The notes under the pieces were generated by a model, which was not told where the DNA came from, made no database searches, and saw only the letters and a list, made by a program, of their open reading frames with translations. Shown one piece after another: positions 4,601 through 6,361 of a stretch of DNA of 6,361 nucleotides (positions are counted from its first letter, which is position 1; each line of letters begins with the position of its first letter). The DNA comes from an uncultured Bacilli bacterium (lineage in GTDB: Bacteria; Bacillota_I; Bacilli_A; RF39; UBA660), in assembly GCA_947588795.1 (NCBI GenBank), contig CANPZJ010000044.1, positions 1-6,361 on the forward strand. Reading direction: 5' to 3'. The translations under genes were made by a program, and so were the position numbers.

Positions 4601-6215
4601 ATTTTAAAACACTCATAATTGGTGGTAAAATTTGTTTTTTTCTGGAAATTATATCAGGAATAAAATCACCTTGTTCTAGGGAATCCCCAAAAGCATTTCT
4701 TAAAGTGGTTTTACCATTTTCATTAAAGATAAAATAAGAACCATTTTTAAATATATCCGTTATAGCAAAAAGCATAACATCATAATCATGAATTTCACTT
4801 TCTTTATTTAAAAATCTAATATAACTACTCTTTTGTTTAATTATTGCTTTAGCATTAAGAGTTGTAACTTGACCTACTGCTATAGTCTTTTTATCAACAT
4901 TAAAGGTTTTAAAATCCATATAAACAATTTCTTTTAGAGATTTAGATTTAATAGCATCATTAGCTTTAAACATTTCCATTGCTAACTTTTCTGAATTAAT
5001 ACCAGTCATTTTAACAAGTTCATTTAAAGTTTTTTCATCAATTTTTGTAGCAGTTGGACTTTTCAAAAGTAATGTATCAGATATAATGCCCGCTAGTAAT
5101 AAAGATGCTATATCTGGTGGTATTTTTACTTTATTTTCTTTATATAATTCATAAACAATAGTACAAGTACTACCAACTGTCATATTACGAAAATTAATTG
5201 GTTGATTAGTACCTAAAGTACCTAATTTATGATGATCTACTATGCCAACTATCTCTGCTTCATCTAAACCTTCAACACTTTGGGTAATTTCATTATGATC
5301 AACAAGCATAACTTTTTTGGGATTACTATCTCTTAAATCAGATAATTTTATTAATCCTAAACATTTATTATTATTATCTATTACAGGATAATAACTATGT
5401 CTTGATTTATTAATTATTTCATTAAAATCAGATACATCTAAGTTTTCATTAACACATACTAAATCTTTGGTATAACGGTAACTTTCAATGTAGCTAGCAA
5501 ATCCGATAGTAAGAAGCGTATCAAAAGATGTTTTATTAGTATAAATAACATTTACTTTGTTTTTCTTAGCCATTTCTAGATGCTCTTCTTTCATTTTATG
5601 ACCAGTTGTAATAACAATAAGTTTAACACTCTTTTTAACAGCTTCTTCAATAATAGAATGACGATCTCCAACTATTAAAATTGTATCTTTATTAAATAAA
5701 TCTTGATTATAAAAAGATGTACTACGGATTGCTATATTAGTAAGTTCCCCTTCTATTTCATCATTAAATCTTAAAACTTCTTTGCCTTCTATAGTTTGTA
5801 AAATATGATCATAGTTAGATTTTAATTTGGAATTATCCCCTAGTATTTCTTTTTTGGCAATATCTTTCATCGCAAATGCCCCAATAAAATGATTATCTTT
5901 ATCTACTACCGGAATAGTACTCATATTATCTTCTTGCATTCTAAAAAAGGCATTATATACAGATTCTTTACTATCTATTTTAAAATCATGATGATAATTT
6001 ATATCTTTGATTTGTAATTTAACATCATTTAACATTTTAGGTACTTCTATTTTAAATTTTTTTAAAACATATTTAGTTTCTTCATTTATATTAGAAAGTA
6101 TTCTGGCTTCTGTTTTATATCCTAAACTATTTTGTAAATAAGATAAACTTATTGCACTACAAACACTATCAGTATCAGGATTTTTATGGCCAAAAATATA
6201 AATTGTATCTTTCAT
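4599..6215 (-). CDS. ppaC: Manganese-dependent inorganic pyrophosphatase with CBS-DRTGG-CBS regulatory insert (family II)
   Basis: The enzyme hydrolyses pyrophosphate to two phosphates, pulling biosynthetic reactions forward. Numbering from ATG 6215 (538 residues), the DHH domain opens with GHKNPDTDS (9-17), whose His10, Asp14 and Asp16 are metal ligands. A regulatory insert follows: CBS 1 (about 75-122), a DRTGG-like domain (about 155-235, with GDRHS and ITTGH) and CBS 2 (about 245-298). The catalytic domain resumes with VDHNE (305-309), VDHH (326-329), GSTCTIV (348-354) and ISDTLLLKSPT (378-388). The DHHA2 domain ends with the substrate-binding RKKQ (525-528). In related enzymes, such as that of Clostridium perfringens, the insert binds adenine nucleotides and diadenosine polyphosphates. 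A GTG at 6224 is in frame but lies inside the ribosome site AAAGGTGG, so ATG 6215 is chosen. The gene is monocistronic with its own extended -10 promoter. Confidence 0.96.
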   Translation of the reverse strand: MKDTIYIFGHKNPDTDSVCSAISLSYLQNSLGYKTEARILSNINEETKYVLKKFKIEVPKMLNDVKLQIKDINYHHDFKIDSKESVYNAFFRMQEDNMSTIPVVDKDNHFIGAFAMKDIAKKEILGDNSKLKSNYDHILQTIEGKEVLRFNDEIEGELTNIAIRSTSFYNQDLFNKDTILIVGDRHSIIEEAVKKSVKLIVITTGHKMKEEHLEMAKKNKVNVIYTNKTSFDTLLTIGFASYIESYRYTKDLVCVNENLDVSDFNEIINKSRHSYYPVIDNNNKCLGLIKLSDLRDSNPKKVMLVDHNEITQSVEGLDEAEIVGIVDHHKLGTLGTNQPINFRNMTVGSTCTIVYELYKENKVKIPPDIASLLLAGIISDTLLLKSPTATKIDEKTLNELVKMTGINSEKLAMEMFKANDAIKSKSLKEIVYMDFKTFNVDKKTIAVGQVTTLNAKAIIKQKSSYIRFLNKESEIHDYDVMLFAITDIFKNGSYFIFNENGKTTLRNAFGDSLEQGDFIPDIISRKKQILPPIMSVLK

Positions 6216-6233
6216 AGCAACCACCTTTATAAA

Positions 6234-6242
6234 ATTATAACA
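6234..6242 (-). promoter_or_regulatory. ppaC: Extended -10 promoter of the pyrophosphatase gene
   Basis: The minus strand reads TGTTATAAT, a perfect extended -10 element, with only a poor -35 match (TTATTA at 18 bases spacing). Transcription should start near 6227, leaving a leader of about 12 bases whose first bases are the ribosome binding site AAAGGTGG. The mRNA is therefore almost leaderless. Confidence 0.7.
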
Positions 6243-6361
6243 TATATTTTCAAAAATTAATAAGCAAAATAAAAAAAAATAAAAATTTATTAATTAAAAA
6301 GTCAAGTGCAACTTTTGAATAATCAATAATAAGTAATAAATGCGGTTTATGCCGAGAAAAC
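6243..6361. other. Non-coding A/T-rich flank with possible IS30-like element end
   Basis: No gene is visible in this right-edge stretch. The inner part (6243-6295) is A/T-rich filler upstream of the pyrophosphatase promoter. At about 6297-6316 lies AAAAGTCAAGTGCAACTTTT, an imperfect inverted repeat with 6-bp arms. GTTGCACTTGACTTTT-type sequence is something I recall at ends of IS30-family elements in Firmicutes. Downstream the base composition becomes less A-rich (GCGGTTTATGCCGAG near 6343-6357). Whether an insertion sequence continues beyond the window cannot be seen; no transposase codons can be assigned. Confidence 0.3.

Noticed and set aside
1..6361. tRNA, rRNA, riboswitch or CRISPR array
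   Set aside because: No cloverleaf, conserved ribosomal sequence, regularly spaced repeat or long structured leader was seen; gaps between genes are all under 160 bases and are explained by promoters and terminators.

Overview
The window is a low-GC Firmicutes/Bacilli-type chromosome segment, most likely from a gut Erysipelotrichia-like or RF39-like lineage (inferred). Supporting signs are strongly A/T-biased codons, good AGGAGG-type ribosome binding sites, short intergenic gaps, a YtxG/YtxH pair, a family II pyrophosphatase with CBS domains, and a Cse60-type sporulation gene. Nine complete genes end in TAA (7) or TAG (2) and none in TGA. All three tryptophans are encoded by TGG, so nothing suggests the mycoplasma code.

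Layout, left to right. (1) 1-183, minus: the first 61 codons of a membrane-anchored protein that runs off the left edge. Its promoter (268-295) carries an unbroken run of eight G between the -35 and -10 boxes. (2) 307-3229, minus: a compact five-gene operon read from right to left: trmB (tRNA m7G46 methyltransferase), a lipoprotein, a long charged disordered protein with one conserved-looking hydrophobic motif, a YtxG/DUF948-like membrane protein and a YtxH protein. It closes with a strong terminator. (3) 3285-3780: a convergent pair consisting of a plus-strand 101-residue Asn/Tyr/Met-rich protein with a perfect heptad coiled coil, and a minus-strand 55-residue Cse60-like gene, with a terminator between them. 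This looks like a small sporulation island. (4) 3832-4485, minus: a stand-alone gene with its own promoter and terminator, tentatively a papain-like cysteine enzyme. (5) 4599-6215, minus: a manganese-dependent inorganic pyrophosphatase with a CBS-DRTGG-CBS regulatory insert. (6) 6243-6361: A/T-rich non-coding DNA whose outer part contains a sequence resembling an IS30-type element end.

The operon couples a translation gene to four envelope or charged proteins. Genes (3) probably act in the mother cell or spore, and the pyrophosphatase drives biosynthesis while sensing adenine nucleotides. The observations most worth a second look are the G8 promoter spacer, the unannotated Cse60 gene with its possible coat-protein neighbour, and the motif in the charged operon protein.
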